A stretch of 64,000 nt of DNA from Hyphomicrobiales bacterium (lineage in GTDB: Bacteria; Pseudomonadota; Alphaproteobacteria; Rhizobiales; Xanthobacteraceae), in assembly GCA_017305535.1 (NCBI GenBank), contig JAFKKN010000009.1:124001-188000 (forward strand), written 5' to 3'. The notes under the pieces are model-generated. The model was not told where the DNA came from and did not search any database. It worked only from the letters and a program-made list of their open reading frames with translations. Of this stretch, positions 35,781 through 44,852 are shown piece after piece. The translations under genes and the position numbers were made by a program. Numbering within the stretch: the stretch's first letter is position 1; each line of letters begins with the position of its first letter.

Positions 35781-36665
35781 CTAAAGCAAAAAGATCGAGC
35801 GCTGCGCGCCGACTTCCGCGAAAATGAAATCGGAGACGGCGCGCACCCGGCTTAACTGACGCATGTCGACGTGGGTGATGATCCAGTAGCTGCGCTGGAA
35901 GACGGTCTCTGGCAGCACGATCTGCAATTCGGAGTCGGTGTGCGCGGCGTAGTCGTGCAGGATTCCGATGCCGGCACCGCCGCGCACCGTTTCGAGCTGG
36001 CCCACCGCGCCCGAACATTCCAGCCGGCTGAAGTTCGGCCCGTACAGTTCCGGCATGAAATGAAGCTGATCGGCAAACACCAGATCCTGCACGTAGGTGA
36101 TCAGGCAATGCCGTTCGAGATCGGCGACGGTTTTGGGCGTGCCGTACTCGGCGAGATAATCCTTCGCCGCGTAGAAATGCAGCGAGTAGTCGGTGAGCTT
36201 GCGGACGGTGAGGCGGCCTTCCTCCGGCCGCGCGATGGTGATGGCGATGTCCGCCTCGCGCTTGGAGAGCGAGAAGGTGCGCGACATCGGCACCATCTGA
36301 ATGGTCAGCGACGGATACTTGCGCTTCAGTTTGCCGAGCCGCGAGCACAGGAACAGCGCGGTGAAGCCATCGGGGGCCGCGACCCGCACAGTGCCGGAGA
36401 GTTCGACGTCGGACTGCGAGAGGTCGCCCTGCGCGCGCAGCAACTGCGCCTCGACCTCCTCGGCGGCGGCGTAGAGACGGTCACCCGCCGAGGTCAGCAC
36501 ACAGCCGGTGGTCTGGCGGTCGAACAGCCGCACGCCCAGCGATTTCTCCAGCGTGCCGATTTTGCGGCTGACGGTGCCGTGGTCGATCTTGAGCTGCCGT
36601 GCGGCGGCGAGAAACTGCCCCGCGCGTGCGACGCTCAGAAACACCCGGATATTGTCCCAATCCAT
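35781..36665 (-). CDS. LysR family transcriptional regulator
   Basis: A 294-residue LysR protein: winged helix at residues 1-60 (WDNIRVFLSVARAGQFLAAA, DHGTVSRKIGTLE) and a substrate-binding domain after residue 90. Its stop lies 15 bp from the end of the convergent RND operon, so it is not clearly that operon's regulator; the gap to the thiolase-like gene upstream is only 104 bp. The target is unknown. Confidence 0.9.
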   Translation of the reverse strand: MDWDNIRVFLSVARAGQFLAAARQLKIDHGTVSRKIGTLEKSLGVRLFDRQTTGCVLTSAGDRLYAAAEEVEAQLLRAQGDLSQSDVELSGTVRVAAPDGFTALFLCSRLGKLKRKYPSLTIQMVPMSRTFSLSKREADIAITIARPEEGRLTVRKLTDYSLHFYAAKDYLAEYGTPKTVADLERHCLITYVQDLVFADQLHFMPELYGPNFSRLECSGAVGQLETVRGGAGIGILHDYAAHTDSELQIVLPETVFQRSYWIITHVDMRQLSRVRAVSDFIFAEVGAQRSIFLL

Positions 36666-36769
36666 GCTCGTATCCGCGTTCTGTACTGTATTCTTGCACA
36701 GATGGAGGAAAGTTATCCTCCTTCATGTGCCAAAATGCCAGTGCTTAGTTGACGCGGTGAGAGGGTCGG

Positions 36770-38287
36770 TTAGGTGGGCCGCCACTCCAGAATGCCATCG
36801 GACGCTGTGGAGATAGTCCCTAAGCCGCCCACCGGGCTACGGTCGAGGTTGGTCAGATGCGCCAGCGTCTGGGTGTCGCTGGCCGGGACGCGGGCGAGGG
36901 CGCGGGCGTCCTCGGTGGTGCGCAGCATAACGACGCCGTGCTCCGCCGCGCCGCCGCGGCCGTAGATCACGGTGAAGCTCTCCACCTTGCCGGGGCCGCT
37001 CGCCTCGGTGACGAACGGCGGCGCGGGCTGGCGGTTGCGGTCGGCCTCGGCCTGCACGCTGGTCTCCTGCGCCAGCGTCGTGCGCGGCGGCTGCGGCGAC
37101 AGGATCAGCCCGTGGTGCTTGGTGACGAAACCGCCCTGACCGTAGAGCAGTCCGAGCTTGCCGCCGTCGCGCAGCTTGCGCACCATGGCGCAGGCGGCGT
37201 GCGCCATGTAGGCATTGAGCGGTGCACCGAAGAAGGTGAGGCCGCCGGTGACGGTCGGTTGCACGTCAGGGCCGAGTTTCAGCGTCCGGCGCGCCATCTT
37301 CGGCACGGTAGGGAAGCAGCTATAGAGTTCGATGGCGTCGAAGGCGGTGCCGTCGCCCTCGACCATGTCCATCACCGATCCGAGCACCGCATTCTGCGCG
37401 TGGCTCTGGTGGAATTGATCGCGTTCGAGATAGTCGCGCGGTTCTTCCGCCGACGCGCCGCCCCAGACGTAGATCAGTTTATCCTCGGCGATCCCGGCCT
37501 CGCGGGCCTTGGCAAGACTGGTGACGAGGATCGCGGCGCTCTGATTGACGGACGGATTGGCGACCATCAGCTTGGTGTAGGGCCACGCGATCAGCCGATT
37601 GTCCGGCGTCGGCGTGACGATCTCCTCGGCCGGCACCGCGCGTTTCAGCCAGGCGTTGGGATTCTGCGACGCGACACTGGAATAGACCGACCACAGATGG
37701 CCGGATTCCGCCAACGCCTCGCGCGGCGTCTGGCCCCAATGCGCGGACGAGGCGGCCTCGTAGATCGGATAGACCGTCACCGGCTTGGCGACGCCGAGCG
37801 TGGTCGCCATCGGCTTCTGGAAACTGGCGCCGCGCAACGGCACCGGCGCATCATGTGCAAACGGCGTCCACGGCAGCGAGACGCCGGCGCGCTCCGCCTT
37901 GGTGACGGTGCTTTGCGCTTCTCCGCCGCAGATGGCCGCGACGCTGCATTCCCCGCGCGCGATCCGCTTCGCCGCCTCGTGAATGTAGCGGATCGGACTT
38001 TCGCCGCCGACCGGCCCGTAATAGGCGTGCGCCGGCGCGATGCCGAGACGTTCGCAGAGCAGCGCAGCCGGATCGTGGTAGCGCCAGCTCAGGAAGTTGA
38101 TGATGTCGAGCGACTGGACGTCCGCCAGCAATTTGCCGCCGCTGTCCCGCTCGGCCTGCCGCAGCGCCTTGACCATCAGGTCGATCGGTTCCAGTCCCGC
38201 CGTGAGCTCGGCCGGGTGGTCGGAGAATTCGCCGACGCCGACGATAACGGGAGTGCGGTCCGGGGTGAGGGAGGCGGAATGGGACAT
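36770..38287 (-). CDS. thiolase-like protein (TLP1-type) lacking the nucleophilic cysteine
   Basis: A 505-residue thiolase-superfamily protein annotated elsewhere as acetyl-CoA acetyltransferase. It begins TPVIVGVGEF. The last ~80 residues (about 425-505, AEHGVVMLRTTEDARALARV) fit the additional C-terminal domain of mycobacterial thiolase-like protein TLP1. The loop that normally carries the nucleophilic cysteine reads YYGPVGGESPIRYIHEAA, with no cysteine, so condensation/thiolysis is doubtful. ATG at 38287 gives the normal N-terminus; an upstream ATG at 38383 would add 32 unconserved residues. Divergent from the LuxR gene. Confidence 0.82.
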   Translation of the reverse strand: MSHSASLTPDRTPVIVGVGEFSDHPAELTAGLEPIDLMVKALRQAERDSGGKLLADVQSLDIINFLSWRYHDPAALLCERLGIAPAHAYYGPVGGESPIRYIHEAAKRIARGECSVAAICGGEAQSTVTKAERAGVSLPWTPFAHDAPVPLRGASFQKPMATTLGVAKPVTVYPIYEAASSAHWGQTPREALAESGHLWSVYSSVASQNPNAWLKRAVPAEEIVTPTPDNRLIAWPYTKLMVANPSVNQSAAILVTSLAKAREAGIAEDKLIYVWGGASAEEPRDYLERDQFHQSHAQNAVLGSVMDMVEGDGTAFDAIELYSCFPTVPKMARRTLKLGPDVQPTVTGGLTFFGAPLNAYMAHAACAMVRKLRDGGKLGLLYGQGGFVTKHHGLILSPQPPRTTLAQETSVQAEADRNRQPAPPFVTEASGPGKVESFTVIYGRGGAAEHGVVMLRTTEDARALARVPASDTQTLAHLTNLDRSPVGGLGTISTASDGILEWRPT

Positions 38288-38441
38288 GGGCTGAGGGATT
38301 CCTGACGGCTTGCGGAATGTAACCTTAAGATCGTCGACCGGCGGAGTTTCCGGCGACGGAACGCGTGGACATGTTGCGATCATTGCTTGAAGCGAGGATA
38401 ATATTCAATCTGCCGGAGTTCCAGATTTTGACGGGCCTGAC

Positions 38442-39548
38442 GTGCGCAACTGGAATTTGAATCTGATCGAGCAGGCGTTTTCGCGAGCCGCGACGGACGT
38501 GGTGGCGTGGAGAGATGCGCTGGATACGGTTGTCATGGAAACCGGAAGCCACGGCACGCTCCTATTCAACCTCACGGGTGTGCAATTTCCCACCGCTCTC
38601 GTCACCGACAGCATGCAGGAGAGCACCCACATCTATATGCGCGATGGCTGGAACGGACGGGACGCGCGGTTTCGCGGGATTCCACTGCTGCAGCGTCAAG
38701 CCGTCGTCGATGATCTCGATATCTTCAGCGCGGATACGATCAACCAGCTTCCTTACTATCAGGAATTTCTCAGGCCGTTGAAACTCTCCGGATTCGCCGG
38801 CATCCGGATCGCTCATGGCGACAATCTGTGGTGCCTCTCGCTTCAGCGCAGCCCGACGCAGGGGCACTTCTCGATCGAGGAGAAGCAGCGGCTCGCCACA
38901 TTATCGAACTGCATGTCGTCCGCCGCCGCGGTGTCCAGCGCCTTGGGCTTCGCCACTGCGAAGGTCGCTCTCGATGCCTTCGAATTGTCCGGCTCGGCCG
39001 CGCTGATTGTCGACAAGCAGGGTGAGGTGATCCGCGTCAATCCGCGTGCCGAGCGGCTGTTGCAGGGGGACGTTCGCATCGTTGCGCGGCGGCTGGCGGC
39101 CACGAATGTCGACGCAACCGCCGCGCTTGATTGCGCCTTGTCGAGGCTGGTGCGCAATCCCGACAGTCCGGCATTGTTGCCGCCGATCGCTCTGCCGCGC
39201 GAGGAACGATTGCCGTTGATGGCCTATCCCTTGAGGTTATCCGATCTCGGCGCCAATCCGTTCGCGGCGGGTCGCGCGTTTATCGTGCTGGTCGATCCCG
39301 AGGAGCGGCGGCGGCCACCCGAAGCCGCGTTGCGTGATGTGTTCGGGCTGACGGTTGCCGAGGCGCGCTTAGCCGCGCGGCTGGCTTGCGGCGAGGCGCT
39401 GGAAACAATTGCGGACGACCTCGGCGTTACCAAGGAAACGGCGCGCTTTCATCTCAAACGCATCTTCGCCAAGACCGGTGTTCGGCGGCAGGCCGAACTC
39501 GTCGCGTTGTTTGCGCGGCTTCTGTCTCGATGCGATGATGATCATTGA
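38442..39548 (+). CDS. LuxR-type helix-turn-helix transcriptional regulator
   Basis: A 368-residue protein. The C-terminal 65 residues form a LuxR/FixJ helix-turn-helix (FGLTVAEARLAARLACGEAL, DDLGVTKETARFHLKRIFAK). The N-terminal 290 residues contain a PAS-like segment around 170-280 (ALIVDKQGEVIRVNPRAERLL), so the signal is probably a small molecule or redox state. GTG start with a weak ribosome binding site. Divergent from the thiolase-like gene, hence its possible regulator. Its last 7 bp overlap the convergent sulfatase gene. Confidence 0.85.
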   Translation: MRNWNLNLIEQAFSRAATDVVAWRDALDTVVMETGSHGTLLFNLTGVQFPTALVTDSMQESTHIYMRDGWNGRDARFRGIPLLQRQAVVDDLDIFSADTINQLPYYQEFLRPLKLSGFAGIRIAHGDNLWCLSLQRSPTQGHFSIEEKQRLATLSNCMSSAAAVSSALGFATAKVALDAFELSGSAALIVDKQGEVIRVNPRAERLLQGDVRIVARRLAATNVDATAALDCALSRLVRNPDSPALLPPIALPREERLPLMAYPLRLSDLGANPFAAGRAFIVLVDPEERRRPPEAALRDVFGLTVAEARLAARLACGEALETIADDLGVTKETARFHLKRIFAKTGVRRQAELVALFARLLSRCDDDH

Positions 39549-41212
39549 CCGCGTGCCGGCTGCCCGATGTCGATCAGGCCGAGATCGACCAACGTGCGGT
39601 GAAAGCGGCGTTTACGCTCTGATCCTGACGCAAAATAGGTGTCGCCGCATTGCTCCCGCAGGCTGGCGCGGGTCGCGAAAACCGGATCGAGCGGTAGCCC
39701 GGCATGCTGAAGCGCGACGGTGCCGAGAAACGCGATATCGAGATTGGGGCCGCGGCCGGGAATCATCGACGTGGCGGGATTGTTGAGCATTTCAATCGCG
39801 TAGAATGTTTGAAATTGTCGTCGCTCGTTCTGGGGCAGTTGCAACCGGGACTGAATGCGCCGTGTCATCACCGGTTGATGATCGCCATAGTGGATCACCA
39901 GCATCGGCCGATCGGGAAAGCGTGCGATGAGATCCGCCTTCAGCCGGTGCCAAGTGTCCGCCGTTTCGACCAGCCGCGCATAATATTCGGCATAGGTTGC
40001 ATCCGGCAGGCTGGCCAACGCGAACGCGCGTTGTGGTTCGAATTGTCCAGCAGCAACCAAACGGCGGCTGTGCGGGCCGTGATTGTAGTTGGTCAGCATA
40101 TAGAGAAAGCGCGGACCCGATCCCTTATCGATCGCATCCGCGTGAACGCCGAGCGCGGCTTGCAGAAACTCGCTGTCGGAATTTGTCGTTTCGAATTTGT
40201 TCACATCAAACGGCGCGGGAAGATCGTCGGTGAAGATTCGCTCGCGCATTCCGATGGAGCGATAGAAATTATCGTAGTTGAGAAAGCCGCGACGGCAGCT
40301 CGAGGTCAATGTTGTGGTGTAGCCCAGTCCCCCGAGTGTTTTGGGCAGGCTGTGATGGAAGCGTCCGGCGCCGCGCTCGAACAGAAAATAGCCGTTGGAG
40401 CCGAAGCTGGCGCTGGAGAGGCCGGTGAGCAGGCTGAATTCCGATTGCCACGATCCGCCGCCGAAAATATCGACGTTAAGGCGGCCGTGAATCCCCTGCG
40501 GTGGTGTCAGGAAATTTTCGATCATTGGGCCGACCGGCAATCCATAGAGCCGCGGATCGAAAATCGATTCATGCTGGATCACGATGATGTCAGGACAGGT
40601 CGGATGCTTCGCGGGCGTCGCGGGCAGCAGCGGCAATGGATCGTCGGCGATATCGCTCAACACAAATCCGCTGAACTGCCGCCACGACCGGGGATCGAGC
40701 AGCGACGCGACGAAGGTTGAATAGAAGCAGCGCGGCTGTGCCGCGATCCGCTGCAATGCTGTCGCTCCGCCACCGGACCGATAGGCCAGCACAAGACCGA
40801 GCGTGGCCAGGCCGAAGAATGCAAGCTGGGCAACGAGAGGGATTGGCGAACCGGGCAGGTATAGCAGCGCGGCGACGGCAATAGCGATCAGCCCGAGCAG
40901 TCCAGTCAGCGCGGCCGTCACCGCCAGCGGGTACTGCACGAAGAAGAATGGCACGGTGCCGGCCAGCAACAGCGGCAGATCGGTCACGGTCAGCTTCAAG
41001 CCGCTGTGAACGTATTTCAGAGCGGACGCACCATGTATCGTGGCAACGACGATCAGCGCCAGCACCGTTGCACGTGCCGGATCGCCAACCACGAACAGCA
41101 GTGCGGCGATGCAGAAGCAGAACGAGGCCACCGCGAGCCGAAGATGCTCTGCGGAGCGTTCGGCGTTCCAGAGAACGCCGACGGCGGTGATGCCTATCGC
41201 GGTCAGTATCAT
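39542..41212 (-). CDS. membrane-bound sulfatase / LTA synthase-like phosphotransferase
   Basis: A 556-residue alkaline phosphatase superfamily protein. About five hydrophobic segments fill residues 1-155, followed by a periplasmic catalytic domain (about 200-545). Patterns include DIIVIQHESIFDP (first metal site), GGGSWQSEFSLLTG with the position of the nucleophilic Thr/Ser, NYNHGPHS and VIHYGDHQP (metal site). The fold is that of LtaS/MdoB enzymes, which move phosphoglycerol or phosphoethanolamine onto envelope glycans. In an alphaproteobacterium periplasmic glucan or lipopolysaccharide decoration is plausible (inference). Confidence 0.82.
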   Translation of the reverse strand: MILTAIGITAVGVLWNAERSAEHLRLAVASFCFCIAALLFVVGDPARATVLALIVVATIHGASALKYVHSGLKLTVTDLPLLLAGTVPFFFVQYPLAVTAALTGLLGLIAIAVAALLYLPGSPIPLVAQLAFFGLATLGLVLAYRSGGGATALQRIAAQPRCFYSTFVASLLDPRSWRQFSGFVLSDIADDPLPLLPATPAKHPTCPDIIVIQHESIFDPRLYGLPVGPMIENFLTPPQGIHGRLNVDIFGGGSWQSEFSLLTGLSSASFGSNGYFLFERGAGRFHHSLPKTLGGLGYTTTLTSSCRRGFLNYDNFYRSIGMRERIFTDDLPAPFDVNKFETTNSDSEFLQAALGVHADAIDKGSGPRFLYMLTNYNHGPHSRRLVAAGQFEPQRAFALASLPDATYAEYYARLVETADTWHRLKADLIARFPDRPMLVIHYGDHQPVMTRRIQSRLQLPQNERRQFQTFYAIEMLNNPATSMIPGRGPNLDIAFLGTVALQHAGLPLDPVFATRASLREQCGDTYFASGSERKRRFHRTLVDLGLIDIGQPARGQ

Positions 41213-41347
41213 CGGGCGGCAGCAAGTTACGGAAACGAGTCCGTCAATTGCTACACTATTATGACAAGAACCGACAGCGGTGGCTTATCCAACGCCGCAT
41301 CACTATTCAGCCATAGCTTTTATATTCTGGCGGTAACGCCAGGAGGG

Positions 41348-41468
41348 GCATTGCCAGGCCTAGCCGTTCGAAGAACGGCTTCACTTCGCTCGCCTACGTA
41401 TCGGGCATGCGCGTTTTGGAGTCATCTCAAGGTCCGGGACAGGATGGCCGGGACGAGTCCGGCCATGA
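41348..41468. repeat. dispersed palindromic repeat, family A, copy 3 (degenerate)
   Basis: Contains TAGCCGTTCGAAGAACGGC, CTTCGCTCGCCTA, and the inner palindrome GGCCGGGACGAGTCCGGCC with the usual ATGACG end. The left arm is diverged (GGCATTGCCAGGCC). Located between the sulfatase start and the SDR stop on the minus strand. Confidence 0.7.
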
Positions 41469-41502
41469 CGAGTTGTTGACTCCATTTGTGCAAAACCTGC
41501 GG

Positions 41503-42282
41503 CTAAAAAGCCGTATAGCCGCCGTCGATCACGAAGCAGTCGGCGGTGTGATACGACGACGCCTTGCTCATCAGATAGACGGCGATGCCGCCGAAATCCG
41601 ACGGCTCGCCGAAGCGCCGCATCGGAATGCGCGGCATGACGTTGGCGACGAATTTCTCGTTGGCCATGATGCCCGCCGTCATGTCGCTCTTGATCCAGCC
41701 CGGCAGGATGGCGTTTGCGGTGATGCCGAAGCGTGCCTGCTCGACCGCCAGCGCCCGTACCAGTGCGTTGATGGCGGCCTTGGTTGCGGCATAGTGCTCG
41801 TTGCGCGCTGTGCCGAACAGCGAGGCGAGGCTCGAGGTGGCGACGAGCCGGCCGAAGGCGTCGCCGCTCGCCGCGCGCTCGGTCATGTGCCGCGCGGCAG
41901 CCTGAAAGGCATGGAAGACGCCGTCGAGATTGGTGGCGAACATATTGCGCCATTGTTCCTCGGTGCGGTCGATGAAGGCGTGACGTCCGCCGCCGCCGAT
42001 GCCGGCATTGGCGAAGCAGCCGTCGACGCGACCGAATTTCCGCAAGGTGGAATCCATCGCGGCCTTGACCGACGCGGCGCTGGTGACGTCGCAGATCTGG
42101 GTGTCGATTTCGCCCTTGGCGCCCGCCATGCTGGCAGCGGCGTTCTTGTTCTTGTCGGCGTTGCGGCCCCAGATCGAGACGTTGCAGCCGGCGGTCGCCA
42201 GCGCCTGCGCGATGCCAAGGCCGATGCCGCCGTTGCCGCCGGTGATGACCGCGACGCGACCGCTGAGATCGAAAATCGACAT
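41503..42282 (-). CDS. SDR family NAD(P)-dependent oxidoreductase
   Basis: A 260-residue classical short-chain dehydrogenase. TGGNGGIGLGIA binds the cofactor, ANAG replaces NNAG, and SSLASLFGTARNEHYAATK keeps the serine, tyrosine and lysine, so it should be an active alcohol/keto dehydrogenase. ATG at 42282 follows AGGAAACACCT. It is divergent from the PaaG-like crotonase. In the proposed Lva-like pathway it would interconvert 4-oxo- and 4-hydroxyacyl-CoA, as LvaD does (inference). Confidence 0.88.
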   Translation of the reverse strand: MSIFDLSGRVAVITGGNGGIGLGIAQALATAGCNVSIWGRNADKNKNAAASMAGAKGEIDTQICDVTSAASVKAAMDSTLRKFGRVDGCFANAGIGGGGRHAFIDRTEEQWRNMFATNLDGVFHAFQAAARHMTERAASGDAFGRLVATSSLASLFGTARNEHYAATKAAINALVRALAVEQARFGITANAILPGWIKSDMTAGIMANEKFVANVMPRIPMRRFGEPSDFGGIAVYLMSKASSYHTADCFVIDGGYTAF

Positions 42283-42401
42283 AGGTGTTTCCTGCCTGTC
42301 TTGCGTTGTGATGCTGCGGGCCGTTTTGGTGGATGCGGCCCTTCCGAAAGCGACCATGGACAACCGCGAATTAAAAATCAAATATGTCGCCCGACCTTCA
42401 A

Positions 42402-42414
42402 TGCGAAATTCGCA
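42402..42414. promoter_or_regulatory. small perfect palindrome in the divergent SDR/crotonase promoter
   Basis: TGCGAA and TTCGCA flank one base. The site lies 48 bp before the crotonase start in the 179-bp gap with the divergent SDR gene. It may be an operator, though 6-bp arms can occur by chance. Confidence 0.3.
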
Positions 42415-42461
42415 CGGCTCCGGCGACGCGCCGGATGCTGCCCGTGCCTTATGAGGAAACC

Positions 42462-43256
42462 ATGCAATTCAAACACGTGACGCTCGACTTCGACGGTTCG
42501 GTGGCGGTTCTCACGCTCGATCATCAGGAAGTGATGAACGCTGTGTCTGTCGATATGTTGGGCGGGCTGGCCGAGGCGCTTGATACCATCGAGGATCGTC
42601 GTGACGACGTGCGGTGTCTGGTCATCACCGGCGCGGGCCGCGCATTCTGCACCGGCGCGAACTTGCAGGGACGCAACAACGCCCAGCCTGGCAGCAAACG
42701 CAATGCCGGCGGCACGCTGGAGACGGCGTTTCATCCGTTCCTGCGGCGGCTGCGCAATCTGCATTGCCCGATCGTCACCGCCGTCAACGGCCCCGCTGCT
42801 GGCGCCGGCATGAGCTTCGCGCTGATGGGTGACATGATCCTGTGCGCGCGTTCGTCCTATTTCTTGCAGGCGTTCCGCCGCATCGGGCTGGTACCCGATT
42901 GCGGCTCCACCTGGCTGTTGCCGCGCCTGATCGGCAAGGCGCGTTCGGTCGAGCTGTCGCTGATGGGTGAAAAGCTTCCCGCCGAGAAAGCTCTGGAATG
43001 GGGTCTGGTCAATCGCGTGTATGACGACGCGGCGTTGATGGGCGAGGCGATGAAGCTCGCGCACGATCTCGCCAACGGTCCGACTGTCGCGCTCGCGGGT
43101 ATTCGTAAAATGTATTGGGACAGTCCGGAAAACTCCTACGAGGAGCAACTCAATCTCGAATTTCAGATGCAGCGGCTTGCCGGCGCCACTGAGGACTTCA
43201 AGGAAGGCGTCACCGCGTTCCTCGAAAAGCGTCCTGCCAAGTTCAAGGGCAAGTAG
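42462..43256 (+). CDS. enoyl-CoA hydratase/isomerase family protein (PaaG-like crotonase)
   Basis: A 264-residue crotonase. AFCTGANLQG and NGPAAGAGMSFALMGD form the oxyanion hole and CoA site. The two hydratase glutamates of rat crotonase are absent (S118 and R139 region), while D146 in GLVPDCGSTWLLPR is kept, as in PaaG-type isomerases. A double-bond isomerase role is therefore more likely than hydration. ATG at 42462 follows GAGGAAA; a longer upstream frame is unconserved. First gene of a plus-strand operon with the kinase and DUF6285 genes. Confidence 0.88.
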   Translation: MQFKHVTLDFDGSVAVLTLDHQEVMNAVSVDMLGGLAEALDTIEDRRDDVRCLVITGAGRAFCTGANLQGRNNAQPGSKRNAGGTLETAFHPFLRRLRNLHCPIVTAVNGPAAGAGMSFALMGDMILCARSSYFLQAFRRIGLVPDCGSTWLLPRLIGKARSVELSLMGEKLPAEKALEWGLVNRVYDDAALMGEAMKLAHDLANGPTVALAGIRKMYWDSPENSYEEQLNLEFQMQRLAGATEDFKEGVTAFLEKRPAKFKGK

Positions 43257-43259
43257 CCC

Positions 43260-44261
43260 TTGAGCGAGACCTTCGAAGCCGATCTCGCTCGTTGCGTCAT
43301 GCGCTGGTGCGTCGGCGCGACGGGCATCGCCAATGCCGCGCGGTTGTCCGGTGGCGCAAGTCAGGAGACGTGGTCGTTCGACATCATGCACCCCGATGGC
43401 AACATCGGAGCGATCCTGCGTCGCGCGCCGTCGGGTTATGGCGCGGCGCCGGAGCGCGCGGCGGGTCTCGACGCGGAAGCGGTGCTGATGCAGCGCGCCT
43501 ATGCGGCGGGCATTCCGTCGCCGCCGGTCATGCATGTGCTGGATACGGTGGACGAACTCGGCATCGGCTTCATCATGGGACGCATCGCCGGCGAAACCAT
43601 CGCGCGCAAAATTCTCCGCGACGATGCATTCGCCGCCGTGCGGCCGAAACTGGCGCGGCAGGTGGGAGATGTATTGCGCGGAATCCATGGCCTTGATCGC
43701 GCCACGCTGCCACAACTTCGTCACATGAATCCCGCGACGGAAATCGCCGAACTCACGCGCGACTATCGCGGCTTTGACTGGCCGCGCCCGGTGTTCGATC
43801 TGGCGTTGCGTTGGCTTGCCGACAACGACCCGGGCCCGGCGCAGCATGAAACGCTGGTGCACGGCGATTTTCGCAATGGCAATCTGATCATCGGCGAAGA
43901 TGGCATTCGCGCCGTGCTGGATTGGGAGTTGGCGCACTTCGGCGATCCGATGGAAGACCTCGGCTGGATCTGTGTCAACTCGTGGCGGTTCGGTGCGATC
44001 GACAAGCCGGTCGGTGGTTTTGGTTCGCGCGAGGAGATGTTCGCCGGCTATGAAGCGGCGGGTGGTCGTGTCGATGCCGTGCGCGTCAAATATTGGGAAG
44101 TGATGGGCACGCTACGCTGGGGCGTGATGTGCTGCGGCATGATGCAGCGTTTTCGCGCCGGGCCGGATCATTCGATGGAGCGTGCGATGATTGGACGGCG
44201 GGCTTCCGAAACCGAAATCGATCTGCTGCGCTTGCTCGCGCCGCGCGCGGGAGGAGGTTGA
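43260..44261 (+). CDS. aminoglycoside-phosphotransferase-fold kinase (LvaA / ACAD10-11 kinase-like)
   Basis: A 333-residue APH/choline kinase-fold protein. LSGGASQETWSF is the nucleotide loop, AILRRAP carries the ATP lysine/arginine region, HGDFRNGN (201-208) holds catalytic D203, and VLDWE holds metal ligand D221. Kinases of this group next to acyl-CoA dehydrogenases phosphorylate 4-hydroxyacyl-CoAs (LvaA in Pseudomonas levulinate use; the N-terminal part of human ACAD10/11). TTG start three bases after the crotonase stop; the DUF6285 gene follows after 2 bp. This tight coupling with a crotonase and LvaB-like gene supports that role. Antibiotic modification is unlikely. Confidence 0.85.
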   Translation: MSETFEADLARCVMRWCVGATGIANAARLSGGASQETWSFDIMHPDGNIGAILRRAPSGYGAAPERAAGLDAEAVLMQRAYAAGIPSPPVMHVLDTVDELGIGFIMGRIAGETIARKILRDDAFAAVRPKLARQVGDVLRGIHGLDRATLPQLRHMNPATEIAELTRDYRGFDWPRPVFDLALRWLADNDPGPAQHETLVHGDFRNGNLIIGEDGIRAVLDWELAHFGDPMEDLGWICVNSWRFGAIDKPVGGFGSREEMFAGYEAAGGRVDAVRVKYWEVMGTLRWGVMCCGMMQRFRAGPDHSMERAMIGRRASETEIDLLRLLAPRAGGG

Positions 44262-44263
44262 GA

Positions 44264-44647
44264 ATGCAGGATGAACCAACCCCGACGGAATTGCTCAATG
44301 CGGTTGCTGAATTCCTCCGCAATGAGATCGCACCGAAAATTTCCGGCGCTGCGGGGTTCAAACTGCGCGTGGCGACCAATGCCATCGATCTGGTGGTGCG
44401 TCAGTTGGAATTGTCGGAGCCGCGCGCCGCCAATGAATTAACGCGCCTCGTCACGCTGCTCGGTGAGAACGGATCGCTGGCCGATCTCAATCGAAAGCTG
44501 GCGAATTCGATTGCGACTGGCGCGGTCGATCTAAACACGCCGGGCTTGGCCGATCACCTGTGGCAGAGCACGATGGATAAACTCGCCGTCGATCAGCCGA
44601 ATTACGCGAGCTATCGGCGTGAGTTGGAGCGCGAGAAGAACTCCTGA
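44264..44647 (+). CDS. DUF6285 protein, possible partner (LvaB-like) of the upstream kinase
   Basis: A 127-residue, helix-rich protein that begins PTPTELLNAVAEFLRNEIAP and contains AGFKLRVATNAIDLVVRQLE. I recognise it as the DUF6285 group found next to APH-fold kinases of acyl-CoA clusters. In the levulinate pathway a small protein (LvaB) is needed with LvaA for phosphorylation of 4-hydroxyvaleryl-CoA, and this protein has the same place and size. That DUF6285 and LvaB are the same family is from memory and should be checked. GGAGG precedes ATG at 44264; no catalytic motif is visible. Confidence 0.78.
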   Translation: MQDEPTPTELLNAVAEFLRNEIAPKISGAAGFKLRVATNAIDLVVRQLELSEPRAANELTRLVTLLGENGSLADLNRKLANSIATGAVDLNTPGLADHLWQSTMDKLAVDQPNYASYRRELEREKNS

Positions 44648-44695
44648 CGATTCCGTGGATCGCCCTCCATCGCAATTGAGCGAAACGTAACTTCT

Positions 44696-44820
44696 GTCAT
44701 GGCCGGGCATAGCCGTTTGAAGAACGGCGTCGCTTCACTCCGCCCATGTCCCGGCCATCCAGGTCTTTGGACCTGGAATACTTTTAGGACGTGGATGCCC
44801 GGCACAAAGCCGGGCATGAC
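44696..44820. repeat. dispersed palindromic repeat, family A, copy 4
   Basis: A 125-bp element with inverted ends GTCATGGCCGGG and CCGGGCATGAC. The middle holds TAGCCGTTTGAAGAACGGC and GTCCCGGCCATCC with the return strand GGATGCCCGGCAC. It lies between the convergent 3' ends of the DUF6285 gene and the next crotonase gene. Confidence 0.8.
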
Positions 44821-44852
44821 GGCCTGACTGAAGTATGCTTCCCTCCGCTAAG

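Noticed and set aside
36857-38305. 482-residue plus-strand frame opposite the thiolase-like gene
   Set aside because: No domain, shadow composition, and full overlap with a conserved gene.
39542-39548. Frameshift linking the LuxR gene and the sulfatase
   Set aside because: The genes are on opposite strands and simply overlap at their ends by 7 bp; both are full length.
42378-43937. 519-residue minus-strand frame opposite the crotonase and kinase genes
   Set aside because: The plus-strand genes have clear catalytic motifs; this frame has none.
43260-44261. Antibiotic (aminoglycoside or macrolide) resistance kinase
   Set aside because: The fold is shared, but tight coupling with a crotonase and DUF6285 gene and the acyl-CoA context point to acyl-CoA metabolism.
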